Shown: positions 5,949 through 6,038 of the stretch, piece after piece | Position numbering within the stretch: position 1 is the stretch's first letter | Layout of the letters: the number at the start of each line of letters is the position of its first letter | DNA from: DATGSF01 sp035302865 | Lineage (GTDB): Bacteria; Bacteroidota; Bacteroidia; Chitinophagales; Chitinophagaceae | Assembly: GCA_035302865.1 (NCBI GenBank) | Contig: DATGSF010000084.1 | Location: 1-6,038 of the forward strand | Direction of reading: 5' to 3' | Length of the DNA stretch: 6,038 nt | Made by a program: the position numbers and the translations under genes | The notes under the pieces: generated by a model | The model's database searches: none | What the model saw: only the letters and a program-made list of their open reading frames with translations | Told to the model about the DNA's origin: nothing

Positions 5949-6038
5949 TTATTTTAATTCACTTGTAACTTCAATAGGTCCTTCTAATGCTTTTTGAATA
6001 GGACATCTTTGTGAAATTTTAAAAAGTCTATCTTTTTC
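5949..6038 (-). CDS. OsmC-family protein, C-terminal fragment (5' end outside the window)
   Basis: On the minus strand a frame enters at the right edge and ends with TAA at 5949-5951, giving 29 residues. The tail reads KISQRCPIQKALEGPIEV and then ends TSELK. This matches the conserved C-terminus of OsmC/Ohr-like proteins, where a Cys-Pro-x-His/Gln-Lys-x-Leu motif holds the second redox cysteine, followed by a final beta strand of the I-E-V-x-T type. Family members are small cytoplasmic thiol peroxidases acting on organic or fatty-acid hydroperoxides, or related proteins of unknown function. The His usual after CPI/CPV is Gln here, as in some subfamilies. The gene is convergent to the pigment-type operon and probably a neighbouring host gene outside the cluster. 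Confidence 0.75.
   Translation of the reverse strand, partial: EKDRLFKISQRCPIQKALEGPIEVTSELK

Overview
The window is AT-rich (by eye about 30% GC, not counted) and compact. The plus-strand genes lack clear Shine-Dalgarno boxes. Gene content and codon use fit a Bacteroidetes genome (Flavobacteriia, Cytophagia or Sphingobacteriia type). This is inference from gene families; there is no rRNA or other taxonomic marker in the window.

Layout. Positions 1-5707 hold a tightly packed plus-strand gene series: the 3' end of an unrecognised gene (1-162); a BtrH-like acyltransferase or papain-fold protein (159-1169); an ABC ATPase (1171-1914) and its ABC-2 type permease (1898-3202); an acyl carrier protein (3210-3482); a catalytically intact beta-ketoacyl-ACP synthase (3483-4682); and a smaller ketoacyl-synthase-like protein that has lost the catalytic Cys-His-His residues (4673-5707). 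Junctions range from a 17-nt overlap to a 7-nt gap, so this looks like one transcript with translational coupling. The next 241 bp (5708-5948) carry an A/T-rich inverted repeat with a T tract, probably a terminator, and a very short minus-strand ORF of doubtful status. The right edge is the 3' end of a convergent OsmC-family gene (minus strand, 5949-6038), which probably marks the right boundary of the cluster.

How the genes may work together. An ACP, an active ketosynthase and a dead ketosynthase partner match the unusual type II polyketide machinery that builds aryl polyene chains, as in aryl polyene and flexirubin pigments of Gram-negative bacteria. The dead partner would play a chain-length-factor role. 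A BtrH-domain protein is a candidate for moving the finished acyl chain from the ACP to an acceptor; in flexirubins that acceptor would be a dialkylresorcinol. The ABC-2 transporter would move the product, or a precursor, across the inner membrane. The window contains no DarA/DarB, aromatic ammonia-lyase, ketoreductase, dehydratase or acyl ligase, so the pigment assignment rests on gene combination and should be read as likely, not proven. The rest of the pathway would lie upstream.
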